A DNA stretch of 64,000 nucleotides, taken from NCBI RefSeq assembly GCF_031432975.1, contig NZ_CP133838.1, positions 4,340,001 through 4,404,000 on the forward strand, read 5' to 3'. Source of the DNA: Buttiauxella selenatireducens. Its GTDB lineage: Bacteria; Pseudomonadota; Gammaproteobacteria; Enterobacterales; Enterobacteriaceae. The position numbers and the translations under genes were made by a program. The notes beneath the pieces were generated by a model. It searched no databases. It worked only from the letters and a program-made list of their open reading frames with translations, and had not been told where the DNA came from. Numbering within the stretch: the first letter of the stretch is position 1; every line of letters starts with the position of its first letter. Of this stretch, positions 63,618-64,000 are shown piece after piece.

Positions 63618-64000
63618 TTAGGCTTGGATCATATAGCCGTACAGTCGCTTAATCCCGTCCGCATCCGTTTCACTATAAACACCCTGCAATTCCGGCGAGA
63701 ATCCCGGCAGCATATTCACACCTTCTTCCAGTGCCAGGAAATAACGCAGCGCAGCGCTGCCCCACACTTCCCCCGGCACCACACATAACACGCCTGGCGG
63801 GTATGGCAACGCGCCTTCAGCTGCAATACGCCCTTCAGACTCACTCAAACGCACCAGCTCGACGTTGCCGCGAATAAACTCACTGTTTGCATCCTGTGGG
63901 TTCATTGCAACGGCAGGCAGGCTGGCACTGCGGAACATCGCTTTTTGCAGATCCTTCACGGCAAAGCTGACGTAAAGATCGTGCATTTCCTGGCAAAGTT
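63618..64000 (-). CDS. speC: Ornithine decarboxylase (constitutive), C-terminal part
   Basis: PLP enzyme that makes putrescine from ornithine. Only the last 127 or so codons of about 711 are in the window. They read DLYVSFAVKDLQKAMFR, then the C-terminal motif ALPYPPGVLCVVPGEVWG typical of the Orn/Lys/Arg decarboxylase III family. SpeC rather than SpeF is inferred from the neighbour nupG, as in E. coli. The catalytic lysine is outside the window. Confidence 0.93.
   Translation of the reverse strand, partial: LCQEMHDLYVSFAVKDLQKAMFRSASLPAVAMNPQDANSEFIRGNVELVRLSESEGRIAAEGALPYPPGVLCVVPGEVWGSAALRYFLALEEGVNMLPGFSPELQGVYSETDADGIKRLYGYMIQA

Overview
The window is a stretch of chromosome from a member of the Enterobacteriaceae. 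Nearly every protein matches its Escherichia/Salmonella counterpart in length and motifs, and the gene order follows two E. coli chromosomal blocks. It is not E. coli itself: it carries ERIC repeats, a DUF721 (DciA-like) gene beside secM, a DUF3300-DUF2950 pair next to lpdA, and a pentoside transporter/GH43 pair between aroP and ampE. The genus cannot be fixed from the sequence alone. I see no phage, insertion sequence, CRISPR array, tRNA or rRNA.

Layout of block 1 (1-57460). This part is the E. coli 1.7-2.8 min region read backwards. In order it holds: acnB (cut by the window edge); the DUF3300/DUF2950 pair; the pyruvate dehydrogenase operon pdhR-aceE-aceF-lpdA with a perfect PdhR box; aroP; an ERIC element; a GPH symporter plus a GH43 glycosidase; ampE-ampD; nadC; the type IV pilus genes ppdD-hofB-hofC behind a CRP-S type site; guaC; coaE-zapD-yacG; mutT; secA and secM; the DUF721 gene; lpxC; the complete dcw division and cell-wall cluster (ftsZ, ftsA, ftsQ, ddlB, murC, murG, ftsW, murD, mraY, murF, murE, ftsI, ftsL, rsmH, mraZ) with MraZ operator boxes and the Pmra promoter; cra; ilvH-ilvI; leuO; and the leucine operon leuL-leuA-leuB-leuC-leuD with its attenuator.

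Layout of block 2 (57602-64000). This corresponds to the E. coli 66-67 min region: yggN, yggL, trmB, mutY, yggX, mltC, nupG and the 3' end of speC.

The two blocks meet at leuD | ERIC | yggN. Their relative orientation is what a single inversion would produce. From remembered E. coli map positions, the two end points lie at nearly equal distances from dif and from oriC, so this looks like a symmetric inter-replichore inversion with an ERIC copy at the breakpoint. That is the most notable large-scale feature of the window. At gene scale the most notable items are the DciA-like gene, a SecM with a variant arrest motif, a long hairpin in the aceE leader and the pentoside-utilisation insertion. 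I found no evidence of a wholly new system; the region is mainly conserved housekeeping genes.

Many start codons were chosen by comparison with the E. coli proteins as I remember them and by Shine-Dalgarno spacing. E. coli lengths quoted in the entries come from memory, not from a search.
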